A DNA stretch of 64,000 nucleotides. Source: Magnetospirillum fulvum (GTDB lineage Bacteria; Pseudomonadota; Alphaproteobacteria; Rhodospirillales; Magnetospirillaceae). The number at the start of each line of letters is the position of its first letter. The stretch's first letter is position 1. This document shows positions 53,258-64,000 of the stretch, in pieces. A program made the position numbers and the translations under genes. Under the pieces are notes generated by a model. The model was not told the origin of the DNA. It made no database searches and was given only the letters and a program-made list of their open reading frames with translations. The stretch is taken from the NCBI RefSeq assembly GCF_900108475.1, contig NZ_FNWO01000003.1, forward strand, positions 248,001-312,000, written 5' to 3'.

Positions 53258-54211
53258 TTATGGGGTTTCCGACGCCAGCCGCTCGAGTCGCGTGAAGATC
53301 GGCTGGGCCAGCCGCTCCAGTTCCGCCGGACTGGCCCGCAGGGTTTCCTCTTCCAGACCGCCCAGACGGTCGGCCAGATCGGGTTGACCGAACATCGCGC
53401 ACTTGCCGCGCATCGCGTGGACGTGATCGGAAAGGGCGGCGCGGTCGTCGCCCGCCAGTAAGTCGCGCAGAATGTCGCTATCGCGCGCCATTTCCCGCGC
53501 GAAGGCGGGTTGCAGATCGGCCAGACCGGGCGGCGGCCGGTCGAGTCCCAGCAGCGCGGGCAGCTCGCGGTAATCGTCGATGATCCGGTTTGCGCCCAGT
53601 TCGGCAACCGGGCCGTGGGCATAACCGAACGAGACCGCAACGGTAGCGACTCCCGCTGCCCGCGCCGCCGCGATGTCGTTATAGGAATCGCCCACCATCA
53701 CCGCCTGCTCCGCCGTGACCCCCAAACTATCGAGGATCACCTGGATGTGGATCGGGTCGGGCTTTAAGGCCGGGGTGTCGTTGGCCCCGACGACGACATC
53801 GAAGAAATCGGCCAGCCCCAGCTTGGCCAGAACCACCTTGGTTGCACCGCTCGGCTTGTTGGTGCAGACGGCCAGCGCCAAACCGGCTTCTTTCAGTCGG
53901 GTCAGGGTCTCGATCACGGCGGGCCAGGGGCGGGTCGATTCGGCCGAGCGCGGCTCGTAATCGGCCATGAAGCGGTGCAGCAAGTCCTCGACCGGCAGAT
54001 CGACCGGTCCGCCGGTGGTCAGGAAAGCCTGCTCGACCAGGATCGCGGCCCCGCCGCCGACCAGCGCCTTGACCGCATTGGCCGATAGCGGCGCCCGGTC
54101 CCATGCGGCCAGCATCCGGTTGACCGCCGCCACCAGATCCGGCAGCGAATCGATCAAGGTGCCGTCGAGATCGAACAGGACGGCCCGAGGCGGCGAGGTG
54201 AGAAGCGACAT
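53258..54211 (-). CDS. gph: phosphoglycolate phosphatase-like HAD enzyme fused to an Hpt-like domain
   Basis: 317 residues against about 220-230 for normal Gph. Residues 1-225 are a HAD hydrolase: VLFDLDGTLIDS with nucleophile Asp, AVCTNKPSGATK, KPDPIHI, and VMVGDSYNDIAAARAAGV. Phosphoglycolate is the likely substrate. Residues about 230-317 are extra and helical. They contain HVHAMRGKCAMFGQPDLADRL minus one end residue, with His265-Ala-Met-Arg-Gly, the H-x-[LM]-[KR]-G signature of histidine phosphotransfer domains, and the Gly six residues on. The stop lies after a normal helical end, so this is one gene. It is upstream of a receiver gene, which could accept phosphate from it. Confidence 0.8.
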   Translation of the reverse strand: MSLLTSPPRAVLFDLDGTLIDSLPDLVAAVNRMLAAWDRAPLSANAVKALVGGGAAILVEQAFLTTGGPVDLPVEDLLHRFMADYEPRSAESTRPWPAVIETLTRLKEAGLALAVCTNKPSGATKVVLAKLGLADFFDVVVGANDTPALKPDPIHIQVILDSLGVTAEQAVMVGDSYNDIAAARAAGVATVAVSFGYAHGPVAELGANRIIDDYRELPALLGLDRPPPGLADLQPAFAREMARDSDILRDLLAGDDRAALSDHVHAMRGKCAMFGQPDLADRLGGLEEETLRASPAELERLAQPIFTRLERLASETP

Positions 54212-54305
54212 CGAAACCTACCGTAACAAAGATTGACTTGGCCGGGGGCGACCGTTGTGGCACGTTGCCGCGACTGCCGCAACAGATTGGGTTCACGCCG
54301 CTATT

Positions 54306-55649
54306 ATGGCTTCCCGCGCGCTTGCCGTCATCGTCCTTGCCGCTGGCATGGGCACCCGTATGAAATCCACTTTGCCCAAAGTGATGCATCCTCTGGCCGG
54401 TCGGCCGATGATCCGCCATCTGATGGACACGGTGCATTCTCTTTCCCCCGACCGCGTCGTCGTCGTCGTTGGACCTGACATGGACTCGGTCGGCGCCGCT
54501 GTCGCCCCGGTTCCCACCGTGGTCCAGGTCCAGCGTCTGGGCACCGGCCATGCCGTGGCCCAGGCCCGCGCCGCGTTGGGCGAATTCGACGGCGACGTGA
54601 TCGTCCTTTACGGCGACACCCCGTTGATTACCGCCGAGACGCTGCTCCGGCTGTTGGCCGAACGGCGCGGTCCGCGCGATCCGGCGGTGGTGGTGCTGGG
54701 CTTCAAGCCCGACAAAGCCAGCGAATACGGACGGTTGGTGGTCGGGGCCGAAGGGCTGAAGGCAATCGTCGAGTACCGCGACGCCACCCGCGAGCAGCGC
54801 GAGAACCCGCTGTGCAATTCCGGGGTGATGGCGCTGGACGGGCGGCGGATGTGGAGCCTGATCGACCGGATCGACCCCACCACCAACAGCAAGGGCGAAT
54901 ATTACCTGACCGACGCGGTGGCGCTGGCGCGCGCCGACGGCTGCTGTTGCAGCTTTGTCGAGGGCGAGCAGATCGAACTGCTTGGCGTCAATTCGCGGGC
55001 CGAGCAGGCGATCGCCGAAGCGGTGATCCAGGCCAAATTGCGCGATGCGGCGATGGAGGGCGGCGCGACCCTGATCGACCCGGCCTCGGTGTGGTTCAGT
55101 TGGGATACCAAGATCGGCCAGGATGTCGTGATCTGGCCGCATGTCGTGTTCGGCCCCGGCGTCACGATCGGCAACCGGGTCGAAATTCGCGGCTTCTGTC
55201 ACTTCGAGGGCTGCTCCGTCGCCGATGGCGCGACGCTGGGTCCGTATGCCCGGCTGCGTCCCGGCGCCAACATCGGAGCCTCGGCTCATATCGGCAATTT
55301 CGTCGAGATCAAGGCCGCCACCGTCGAGACCGGGGCCAAGGTCAACCACCTGACCTATATCGGCGATGCCCGCATCGGCGCGGGGGCCAATGTCGGGGCG
55401 GGGACGATCACCTGCAATTACGACGGCTTTGCGAAATCCTTCACCGATATCGGCGCAGGGGCCTTCATCGGCTCGAACAGCGCCTTGGTCGCCCCGGTCA
55501 AGATCGGCGACGGCGCGATCGTCGGAGCCGGTTCGGTCATTACGCGGGACGTCGATCCCGGGGCGCTGGCGGTGGCGCGTGGAGTTCAGGCCGATATTCC
55601 CGGCTGGGCCGACACGTTCCGGGATCAGCAGCGCGGCAAGAAGGGGTAA
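54306..55649 (+). CDS. glmU: bifunctional GlmU (GlcN-1-P acetyltransferase / UDP-GlcNAc pyrophosphorylase)
   Basis: 447 residues from ATG 54306. The uridylyltransferase domain starts LAVIVLAAGMGTRMKSTLPKVMHPLAGRPM, the usual nucleotide-binding G-x-G-T-R-M loop with Lys. Then YGDTPLI and NSGVMALDGR. The C-terminal left-handed beta-helix has hexapeptide repeats (VTIGNRVEIRGFCHFEGCSV), NFVEIK, NHLTYIGDA and GAGTITCNYDGF, typical of the acetyltransferase active site. It makes UDP-GlcNAc for peptidoglycan and lipopolysaccharide. It is followed by glmS after 6 bp. Confidence 0.96.
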   Translation: MASRALAVIVLAAGMGTRMKSTLPKVMHPLAGRPMIRHLMDTVHSLSPDRVVVVVGPDMDSVGAAVAPVPTVVQVQRLGTGHAVAQARAALGEFDGDVIVLYGDTPLITAETLLRLLAERRGPRDPAVVVLGFKPDKASEYGRLVVGAEGLKAIVEYRDATREQRENPLCNSGVMALDGRRMWSLIDRIDPTTNSKGEYYLTDAVALARADGCCCSFVEGEQIELLGVNSRAEQAIAEAVIQAKLRDAAMEGGATLIDPASVWFSWDTKIGQDVVIWPHVVFGPGVTIGNRVEIRGFCHFEGCSVADGATLGPYARLRPGANIGASAHIGNFVEIKAATVETGAKVNHLTYIGDARIGAGANVGAGTITCNYDGFAKSFTDIGAGAFIGSNSALVAPVKIGDGAIVGAGSVITRDVDPGALAVARGVQADIPGWADTFRDQQRGKKG

Positions 55650-55655
55650 GCGGGC

Positions 55656-57479
55656 ATGTGCGGTATCGTCGGAATCGTCGGTCGGCAAGATGCCGCGCCC
55701 TTGCTGGTCGAAGGGCTTCGGCGGCTGGAATATCGCGGCTACGATTCTGCCGGGATCGCCACCTTGGTCGAGGGGCGGATCGACCGCCGCCGCGCCGAGG
55801 GCAAGCTGGTCAATCTCGAAAATCTGCTGAAGACCCAGCCTTTGGGCGGCAGCACCGGGATCGGCCATACCCGCTGGGCCACCCATGGCGTTCCGACCGA
55901 GCGCAACGCCCATCCTCACGCCACCTCCCGCGTTGCGGTGGTTCATAACGGGATCATCGAGAACTTCCAGGAACTGAAGTTGGAACTGACCAAAGCCGGT
56001 CAGGTGTTCGAGAGCGATACCGACACCGAGGCGGTGGCGCAGCTGATCGACCATTTGCTGGCCCAGGGGTTCGAGCCGGTCGAGGCGACCGACCGCGCCC
56101 TGGCCCGGCTCCACGGTGCCTTCGCGCTGGGGATCATCTTTGCCGGTCGTCCCGAGATGATGATCGCCGCCCGTCAGGGATCGCCGCTGGCGATCGGTTA
56201 TGGCGAGGGCGAGATGTATCTGGGCTCGGACGCGCTGGCGCTGGCGCCCTTGACCCGGCGGATCAGCTATCTCGATGACGGTGACCGCGCCGTGATCACC
56301 GCCACCACCGTCTCGATCTGCGACCGTGAGGGACGCCCGGTCGAGCGCGAGGTGCGCCAGACCAATCTGTCCGGGGCGCTGATCGGCAAGGGACAGCACC
56401 GTCACTTCATGTTGAAGGAAATCTACGAGCAGCCGGAAGTGATCGGCGGCACCTTGAAGACGATGCTGAACCCGGCGGAGCGGACGATCACCTTGCCGCA
56501 TCTGCCGTTCGATCTGGCCGGGATCGCGCGGGTGCGGATCATCGCCTGCGGCACCTCCTATTACGCTGGAATGGTCGCCAAATACTGGGTCGAGCAATTG
56601 GCGCGGGTTCCGGTCGAGGTTGATATCGCCTCGGAATTCCGCTATCGCTCGCCGCCGCTCGAAGCGGGCGGTCTGGCGATCTTCATTTCCCAATCGGGCG
56701 AAACCGCCGATACCCTGGCCGCGTTGCGCCATTGCCGCGCCAACGGCCAGCATTGCCTGGCCCTGGTCAACGTCCCGGAAAGCACCATCGCCCGCGAGGC
56801 CGACGGTGTGTTGGAGACCCTGGCCGGGCCGGAGATCGGCGTCGCCTCGACCAAGGCGTTCACCACCCAATTGACGGTGTTGGCCGGTCTGGCGGTGGCG
56901 CTGGGTCGGGCCAAGGGGGCGCTGGATCGTGCCGCCGAGGCCGAGGTTTGCCGCGCCCTGGCCGAAGTGCCCGCCCGCGTCGCCGATGTGCTGCGTGACG
57001 ACAGCGCGATCCGCGCCATCGCTCCCTCTGTCGCCGAAGCCCGCGACGTGCTGTATCTCGGCCGCGGCACCGGCTATCCGATCGCGCTGGAAGGCGCGTT
57101 GAAGCTGAAGGAAGTCAGCTACATCCACGCCGAAGGCTATGCGGCGGGCGAGTTGAAGCACGGCCCGATCGCCCTGATCGACGATTCGGTGCCGGTGATC
57201 GTGATCTGTCCGTCCGACGATCTGTACGACAAGACCGCCTCGAACGTGCAGGAAGTGGTGGCGCGCGGCGGCCGGGTGATCTTCCTGTCCGACCGGTCCG
57301 GCATCGACCGTCTGTCGGCCAAGGTCGCGGCCACGATCGAACTGCCTGCGGTGGCGACCTTTGTCGCGCCGCTGCTTTATGCGATTCCGGTGCAGTTGCT
57401 GGCCTATCACGTCGCCATCGCCAAGGGCACCGACGTCGATCAGCCGCGCAATCTCGCCAAAAGCGTCACGGTCGAGTAA
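55656..57479 (+). CDS. glmS: glutamine-fructose-6-phosphate aminotransferase
   Basis: 607 residues. Catalytic Cys2 in MCGIVGIVG, then the glutaminase domain (LEYRGYDSAGIAT, GHTRWATHG, HNGIIEN). Two SIS sugar-phosphate domains have IIACGTSYYAGMVAKYW, ISQSGETADTLAALR, STKAFTTQL and the C-terminal PRNLAKSVTVE. It makes glucosamine-6-phosphate from fructose-6-phosphate and glutamine, the step before GlmM and GlmU. It is co-transcribed with glmU. Confidence 0.97.
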   Translation: MCGIVGIVGRQDAAPLLVEGLRRLEYRGYDSAGIATLVEGRIDRRRAEGKLVNLENLLKTQPLGGSTGIGHTRWATHGVPTERNAHPHATSRVAVVHNGIIENFQELKLELTKAGQVFESDTDTEAVAQLIDHLLAQGFEPVEATDRALARLHGAFALGIIFAGRPEMMIAARQGSPLAIGYGEGEMYLGSDALALAPLTRRISYLDDGDRAVITATTVSICDREGRPVEREVRQTNLSGALIGKGQHRHFMLKEIYEQPEVIGGTLKTMLNPAERTITLPHLPFDLAGIARVRIIACGTSYYAGMVAKYWVEQLARVPVEVDIASEFRYRSPPLEAGGLAIFISQSGETADTLAALRHCRANGQHCLALVNVPESTIAREADGVLETLAGPEIGVASTKAFTTQLTVLAGLAVALGRAKGALDRAAEAEVCRALAEVPARVADVLRDDSAIRAIAPSVAEARDVLYLGRGTGYPIALEGALKLKEVSYIHAEGYAAGELKHGPIALIDDSVPVIVICPSDDLYDKTASNVQEVVARGGRVIFLSDRSGIDRLSAKVAATIELPAVATFVAPLLYAIPVQLLAYHVAIAKGTDVDQPRNLAKSVTVE

Positions 57480-57485
57480 TCCCCG

Positions 57486-57535
57486 TTGCCCCGTGCCCGC
57501 TTGGAGGTCTGTGCGTCCAAGCGGGGGCGGGGCAA
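57486..57535. terminator. large palindrome between convergent glmS and anfA
   Basis: CCCGCTTGGA (57496-57505) pairs with TCCAAGCGGG (57516-57525), and outer TTGCCCC (57486-57492) pairs with GGGGCAA (57529-57535), a stem of about 17 bp with a small internal loop. No T-run. It lies between two converging stop codons and is likely to end or protect both transcripts. Confidence 0.65.
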
Positions 57536-57552
57536 GGGGAACGTCCGGAGGG

Positions 57553-59178
57553 TTACCGGCGGCGGGGATCGCTGGGGCGGAACGCTTTATAGCTGATACC
57601 ATGGCGCTCCATGCGCACGCCCAGCATCCGGCGGGTCAGGCCGAGTTCGTCCGCCGCCGCGCCGATATTGCCGTTGCTGGTCTTCAGCGCCTCGACGATC
57701 ATTTCATATTCGACGGCATGGATCTTGGCTTCGAGCGGCATCCGGAACCCGGTGTCGGTTTCGGTCGGGGTTTGCAGCGACGGCGGCAGATCGTAACTGT
57801 GGATCACCCCATCTTCGGCCAGGATCAGCGAGCGCTCGATCACGTTTTCCAGTTCGCGGACATTGCCCGGCCAGTGGTAGCTCATCAGCATGTTGAGCGC
57901 CGGGGTCGAGATGCGCTTGATATCCTTGCCGTTCTCGGCCGCAAAGGTCGAGACGAAATAATCGGCGAGCGTGATCACGTCACTGCCGCGCTCGCGCAGG
58001 GGAGGGATGGTGATCGGAAAGACGTTGAGGCGATAGTACAAATCCTCGCGGAAGGTACCTTGCTCGACCATTACGGCAAGGTCGCGGTTGGTCGCGGCGA
58101 TGATCCGGACATCGACCCGCACCGGTTTGCAGCCGCCGACCCGTTCGAAGGTGCGGGCCTGGAGCACGCGAAGCAACTTGGCCTGCATCGTCAGGCTGAG
58201 TTCGCCCACCTCGTCAAGGAAGATGGTGCCGCCGTCGGCCTGCTCGAAATAGCCCTTGTGCATCATCATCGCGCCGGTGAACGACCCTTTTTCGTGGCCG
58301 AACAATTCGCTTTCCGCCAGCCCTTCGGGTAATGCCGCGCAATTGGCCTTGACGAAGGGGCCTTCGGCATTGGGGCTGTTATAGTGGATCGCGTTGGCGA
58401 CGAGTTCCTTGCCCACCCCGCTTTCGCCCAGGATCAGCACGGTGGCCCGCGTCGTCGCGACCTTGTGAATCAGGGCATAGACCTCCTGCATCGGCTTGGA
58501 ATTGCCGATGATATTGTCGGGCTTGAAGCGTTGCTTCAGCGCGCTTTTGAGCAGCCGGTTCTCGGTCTCCAGCCGAACCTTCTCGATATTCTCCATCAGG
58601 TACAGTTCGACCGCCGGGGCGATCAACGTCCCGATCATCGCCAGCAATTCGACATCTTGTTTCAGCAGGCGGTGATTGAGATAGATCCGCTCGGCACAAA
58701 TGGTCCCCAGCACTTTCCGCGCCAGCACGATCGGCACGCAGACGAAGGCGGTCTTGCCCCGCCGCTTGCGGTCGCCATGGGCGCGGGTGCGGTCAAGGAA
58801 ATCGGGGCTCTGGTCCAGGCGCGGGACGATCACCGCCTTGCCGGTCTGGACCACCTTGCCGGTGATTCCCTCGCCAGGAGCATAGATACCGCGTCCCTTT
58901 TCCTCCTCGGTCAGACCGAAGCTGTCATGGATGAAGATCGCCTCGGAATGACGGTCGTACAGCATCATGATGCCGCGATGCATCCGCAGACGCTGGCGCA
59001 TTCCGTCCAGGGTGATCGACATCAGCGTGGCAAGATCGGCGTTTTCGGCCAGCACCTTGTTGATCTCGAACAGGATCGGCAAGACGCTGACCCGGCACTC
59101 GCCGGTGAAGCAGTGGGTAAATTCCTCGACGGAGCCGTCGAGGGCGCGGTTGAGAGTAACCGTGTCATCCATGGTCAT
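57553..59178 (-). CDS. anfA: AnfA, sigma-54 activator of iron-only nitrogenase genes
   Basis: 541 residues; ATG 59178 or ATG 59172 (two residues shorter). The N-terminal GAF domain is preceded by HCFTGEC. Cys21 and Cys26 counted from ATG 59172 match the conserved Cys pair of Azotobacter AnfA. The AAA+ domain has Walker [15 protein letters not shown], the sigma-54 loop KGSFTGA (usual GAFTGA), Walker [15 protein letters not shown] and arginine-finger region. The C-terminal Fis-type HTH is [25 protein letters not shown] (split by reading). It probably activates the anfH promoter by binding the dyads in 59343-59751. It is divergent from anfHDGK. Confidence 0.95.
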   Translation of the reverse strand: MTMDDTVTLNRALDGSVEEFTHCFTGECRVSVLPILFEINKVLAENADLATLMSITLDGMRQRLRMHRGIMMLYDRHSEAIFIHDSFGLTEEEKGRGIYAPGEGITGKVVQTGKAVIVPRLDQSPDFLDRTRAHGDRKRRGKTAFVCVPIVLARKVLGTICAERIYLNHRLLKQDVELLAMIGTLIAPAVELYLMENIEKVRLETENRLLKSALKQRFKPDNIIGNSKPMQEVYALIHKVATTRATVLILGESGVGKELVANAIHYNSPNAEGPFVKANCAALPEGLAESELFGHEKGSFTGAMMMHKGYFEQADGGTIFLDEVGELSLTMQAKLLRVLQARTFERVGGCKPVRVDVRIIAATNRDLAVMVEQGTFREDLYYRLNVFPITIPPLRERGSDVITLADYFVSTFAAENGKDIKRISTPALNMLMSYHWPGNVRELENVIERSLILAEDGVIHSYDLPPSLQTPTETDTGFRMPLEAKIHAVEYEMIVEALKTSNGNIGAAADELGLTRRMLGVRMERHGISYKAFRPSDPRRR

Positions 59179-59226
59179 TGATCCGCATTCACTCCATTAG
59201 CCTGTCCATTCCCAGGGAACGAATAC

Positions 59227-59241
59227 GCAATAGGTGGGCCA
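59227..59241 (-). promoter_or_regulatory. candidate sigma-54 promoter of anfA
   Basis: On the minus strand TGGCCCACCTATTGC has GG and GC 12 bases apart and TTGC at -12, close to the consensus, although the -24 element is TGGCCC instead of TGGCAC. It lies 49 bases upstream of the anfA start. If used, anfA itself would need RpoN and an activator. Confidence 0.5.
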
Positions 59242-59342
59242 TGTCGGACCGATCGCAGGCCCACCGGAATGAATGGTGGCGGCATTTAAATTCAATCACC
59301 TACGGTCAATAATTGAGTTGATAAAACTCAATACGCCGAAAA

Positions 59343-59751
59343 GATTTACATAATCGGTAAATTCCGGCGGTGGATTTGACAGAAACGGCCAATCTGCTGA
59401 TGGGCTGATCGGGTGGGGTCGGCGAACCGGATTCGGTGCCGAAAGGGGAGGGGCAAGGGGGGCGTCAGCCTCCTAAACGCGGATCGAGAGACGATCTGGA
59501 TCAATTCACCGTTTCGGTAAATTCGCCTCTTCGAATTTGCAGGTTCGGTCTATTCGAACCGACGACATCCCCCCGCAATGGCCGCCGAGCGAAATTTCCC
59601 TTTCGGTAAATTTTTTGAGCGGTTTTTCAGTTTCAGAATAATCCGGTCGCTCGCGCCACATCGTGCCGATCCGCAAAGGCTTGATTTTCAACGATAGCCC
59701 CTCGCGGCCGCCGGGCGCGGGGTCGGAGGGGAATTTCCCGATCTGTAAATT
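59343..59751. promoter_or_regulatory. repeated dyads, probable AnfA binding sites
   Basis: Five imperfect copies of the dyad AATTTACC-N5-GGTAAATT lie upstream of the anfH sigma-54 promoter: 59343-59363, 59503-59523, 59534-59554 (weaker), 59592-59612 and 59731-59751. The right half GGTAAATT is exact in three, TGTAAATT in one and GGTCTATT in one. The central five bases and the half-site spacing are kept. No genes are seen in 59179-59860. The region is AT-richer than its neighbours. Confidence 0.55.
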
Positions 59752-59780
59752 AAAAAATCCTTGGGAATCAATCGGTTGGT

Positions 59781-59796
59781 TGGCACGTGGCTTGCC
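59781..59796 (+). promoter_or_regulatory. sigma-54 promoter of anfHDGK
   Basis: TGGCACG (59781-59787), TGGC, TTGCC (59792-59796) is an almost perfect match to TGGCACG-N4-TTGCW, with GG at 59782 and GC at 59794. It lies 65 bases before the anfH start. Confidence 0.9.
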
Positions 59797-59800
59797 ATAG

Positions 59801-60688
<888 letters not shown>

Positions 60689-60706
60689 CCCCAGCTTAAT
60701 CGAGCC

Positions 60707-62418
<1,712 letters not shown>

Positions 62419-62431
62419 CACGAGGACGATC

Positions 62432-62782
62432 ATGGAAGACGTGACCAAGACCCGGGTCGAGCAACTGATCGACTACATCATGAAGAATTGCCTGTGGCAG
62501 TTCCATTCCCGCAACTGGGACCGCAAGCGCCAGAACGAGAACATTATCGGCATGACCACCCGGCTGTTGTGCGGCGAACCGGTCAAGCCCGAGACGCCCG
62601 AAGACAAATGCTATTGGGTCGATGCGGTTTGCCTCGCCGAAGCCTATCGCGCCCGCCATCCCTGGCTGGCGACGTTGGGGGTCGATCAGATCCGCGAGTT
62701 GATGGCCAAGCTGCACGAACAGCTCGATTACCAGACCATCACCGCCTCGCTCAACGAAGAACTGACCGATCAGCATTATTAG
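62432..62782 (+). CDS. anfG: iron-only nitrogenase delta subunit
   Basis: 116 residues from ATG 62432, 13 bp after the anfD stop. Only the alternative (V and Fe-only) nitrogenases have this subunit, so it rules out a Mo-type nifHDK operon. Typical segments: LIDYIMKNCLWQFHSRNWDR near the N-terminus, then CYWVDAVCLAEAY. It is small, helical and soluble, binding to AnfD and needed for activity. It is followed by anfK after 13 bp. Confidence 0.97.
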   Translation: MEDVTKTRVEQLIDYIMKNCLWQFHSRNWDRKRQNENIIGMTTRLLCGEPVKPETPEDKCYWVDAVCLAEAYRARHPWLATLGVDQIRELMAKLHEQLDYQTITASLNEELTDQHY

Positions 62783-62795
62783 GAAGGATTGCTCC

Positions 62796-64000
62796 ATGTC
62801 CTGCGAACTGAAACTGAAAGAGCGGATCGGCACCATCAACCCGATCTTCACCTGCCAGCCGGCTGGGGCCCAATATGCCAGCATCGGCATCAAGGATTGC
62901 ATCGGCATCGTTCATGGCGGCCAGGGCTGCGTGATGTTCGTCCGCCTGCTGATCTCGCAGCATCTGAAGGAAAGCTTCGAGATTGCCTCGTCCTCGGTCC
63001 ACGAGGACGGGGCGGTGTTCGGCGCGCTGAACCGCGTCGAGGAAGCGGTCGACGTGCTGTTGATGCGCTATCCCCACGTCAAGGTGATCCCGATCATCAC
63101 CACCTGCTCGACCGAGGTGATCGGCGACGACGTCGATGGCGTCGTCACCAAGCTGGAGGAAGAGCTGCTTCAGGTGAAGTATCCCGACCGCGAGGTCCAC
63201 CTGATCCCGATCCACACCCCCAGCTTCGTCGGCAGCATGGTCAGCGGCTATGACGTCGCCGTCCGCGATTTCGTCAAGTACTTCGCCAAGAAGGACAAGC
63301 CCAGCTTCAAGATCAATCTGATCACCGGCTGGGTCAATCCGGGCGACGTCACCGAGCTGAAGAGCCTGCTGGCTGCGATGGAGATCGAAGCCAATGTGCT
63401 GTTCGAGATCGAAAGCTTCGACTCGCCGCTGATGCCCGACAAGAGCGCGGTGTCGCACGGCTCGACCACGATCGAGGATCTGATCTCGACCGCCGACGCC
63501 CAGGGCACGATCGCACTGAACCGCTATGAGGGCGGCAAGGCGGCCAAGTTCCTGGAAAAGCGGTGGGACGTTCCGGCGATCATCGGGCCGACCCCGATCG
63601 GCATCCGCAACACCGACACTTTCCTCCAGAACCTGAAGACGATGACCGGTAAGCCGATCCCCGACTCGCTGGTGCGTGAGCGTGGTATCGCCATCGACGC
63701 GATCACCGATCTGACTCACATGTTCCTTGCCGACAAGAAGGTGGCGATCTTCGGCAATCCCGATCTGGTGATCGGGCTGGCGGAATTCTGCCTCGACCTC
63801 GAGATGAAGCCGGTTCTGCTCCTGCTCGGCGACGAGAATGCCGAGTACGAGAACGATCCCCGGATCAAGGCGTTGCAGGAGGGCGTCGATTTCGACATGG
63901 AAATCATCGCCAACGCCGATCTGTGGGAACTGGAAGACCGCATCAAGAACAAGGGTCTCGAACTCGATCTGATCCTCGGTCATTCCAAGGGACGCTTCGT
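62796..64000 (+). CDS. anfK: iron-only nitrogenase beta subunit (5' part)
   Basis: Open from ATG 62796 to the window end: 401 of about 460 codons. AGGAAGG precedes the start. TCQPAGAQYASIGIKDC and GIVHGGQGCVMFVR hold P-cluster Cys ligands; TTCSTEVIGDDVDGVV is conserved in beta subunits. It pairs with AnfD and holds the P cluster. The remaining codons and any anfO/anfR genes must lie beyond the window. Confidence 0.96.
   Translation, partial: MSCELKLKERIGTINPIFTCQPAGAQYASIGIKDCIGIVHGGQGCVMFVRLLISQHLKESFEIASSSVHEDGAVFGALNRVEEAVDVLLMRYPHVKVIPIITTCSTEVIGDDVDGVVTKLEEELLQVKYPDREVHLIPIHTPSFVGSMVSGYDVAVRDFVKYFAKKDKPSFKINLITGWVNPGDVTELKSLLAAMEIEANVLFEIESFDSPLMPDKSAVSHGSTTIEDLISTADAQGTIALNRYEGGKAAKFLEKRWDVPAIIGPTPIGIRNTDTFLQNLKTMTGKPIPDSLVRERGIAIDAITDLTHMFLADKKVAIFGNPDLVIGLAEFCLDLEMKPVLLLLGDENAEYENDPRIKALQEGVDFDMEIIANADLWELEDRIKNKGLELDLILGHSKGRF

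Noticed and set aside
55620-55656. glmS ribozyme
   Set aside because: Only 6 bases separate glmU and glmS and there is no ribozyme fold; this riboswitch is a Gram-positive feature.
53727-57602. 1291-codon frame on the minus strand
   Set aside because: It runs antisense through gph, glmU and glmS, which are certain; such long frames are a by-product of high GC at third positions.
59343-59751. Repeats considered as a CRISPR array
   Set aside because: Spacing is irregular, repeats are about 21 bases and imperfect, and no cas genes are near; regulatory dyads fit better.

Overview
The window is GC-rich chromosomal DNA of an alphaproteobacterium. Gene content (cvpA-purF, MipZ-like ATPase, glnB-glnA under a sigma-54 promoter, an E1-beta carrying a lipoyl domain, short-type phosphatidylserine decarboxylases, iron-only nitrogenase) suggests a purple non-sulfur or magnetospirillum-like member of the Rhodospirillales. 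The genus is inferred from gene content only. There is one tRNA, no rRNA, no CRISPR array and no intact insertion sequence.

Layout. 1-5 kb: end of an NhaD-type antiporter, a TerB-like/coiled-coil membrane protein, and a tandem pair of phosphatidylserine decarboxylase homologues, the first of which has lost its Gly-Ser self-processing site. 5-10 kb: pyruvate dehydrogenase operon pdhA-pdhB-pdhC-lpd with ftsB upstream. 10-16 kb: a degenerate GGDEF protein, a PAS histidine kinase, mipZ and a purine permease. 16-22 kb: radA-cvpA-purF-SDR and an orphan gene. 22-26 kb: an EF-G-like GTPase, then glnB-glnA. 26-28 kb: a vapBC toxin-antitoxin pair and an enoyl-CoA hydratase. 28.7-35.2 kb: nine co-directional genes for exported proteins (small repeat proteins, CsgG-like lipoproteins, an OmpA-like protein, a caspase-like protease), facing a group of OmpA-like and glycine-zipper lipoproteins. 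37-41.5 kb: yciA, parE, then a low-GC HEPN gene and a truncated antitoxin-like gene. 41.7-49.8 kb: methylmalonyl-CoA mutase mutAB, NAD(P)HX repair enzyme, dadA, bestrophin-like channel. 50-54 kb: tRNA-Val and a signalling group (REC-PAS-GGDEF-EAL protein, receiver, HAD phosphatase fused to an Hpt-like domain). 54-57.5 kb: glmU-glmS. 57.5-64 kb: anfA divergent from anfHDGK (anfK cut by the window end).

How it fits together. The anf genes, AnfA, sigma-54 promoters and glnB-glnA form a nitrogen-fixation and nitrogen-control set. Repeated dyads between anfA and anfH look like AnfA binding sites. PDH, methylmalonyl-CoA mutase and GlmU/GlmS are core metabolism. The most novel region is 28.7-37 kb, which resembles a curli or holdfast-anchor secretion system but carries unfamiliar secreted repeat proteins and a caspase-like peptidase. 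Other unusual points are the decarboxylase pseudoenzyme pair, the phosphatase-Hpt fusion, a lipoyl domain found on E1-beta but not on E2, a dispersed double-hairpin repeat, and a structured anfH-anfD spacer.
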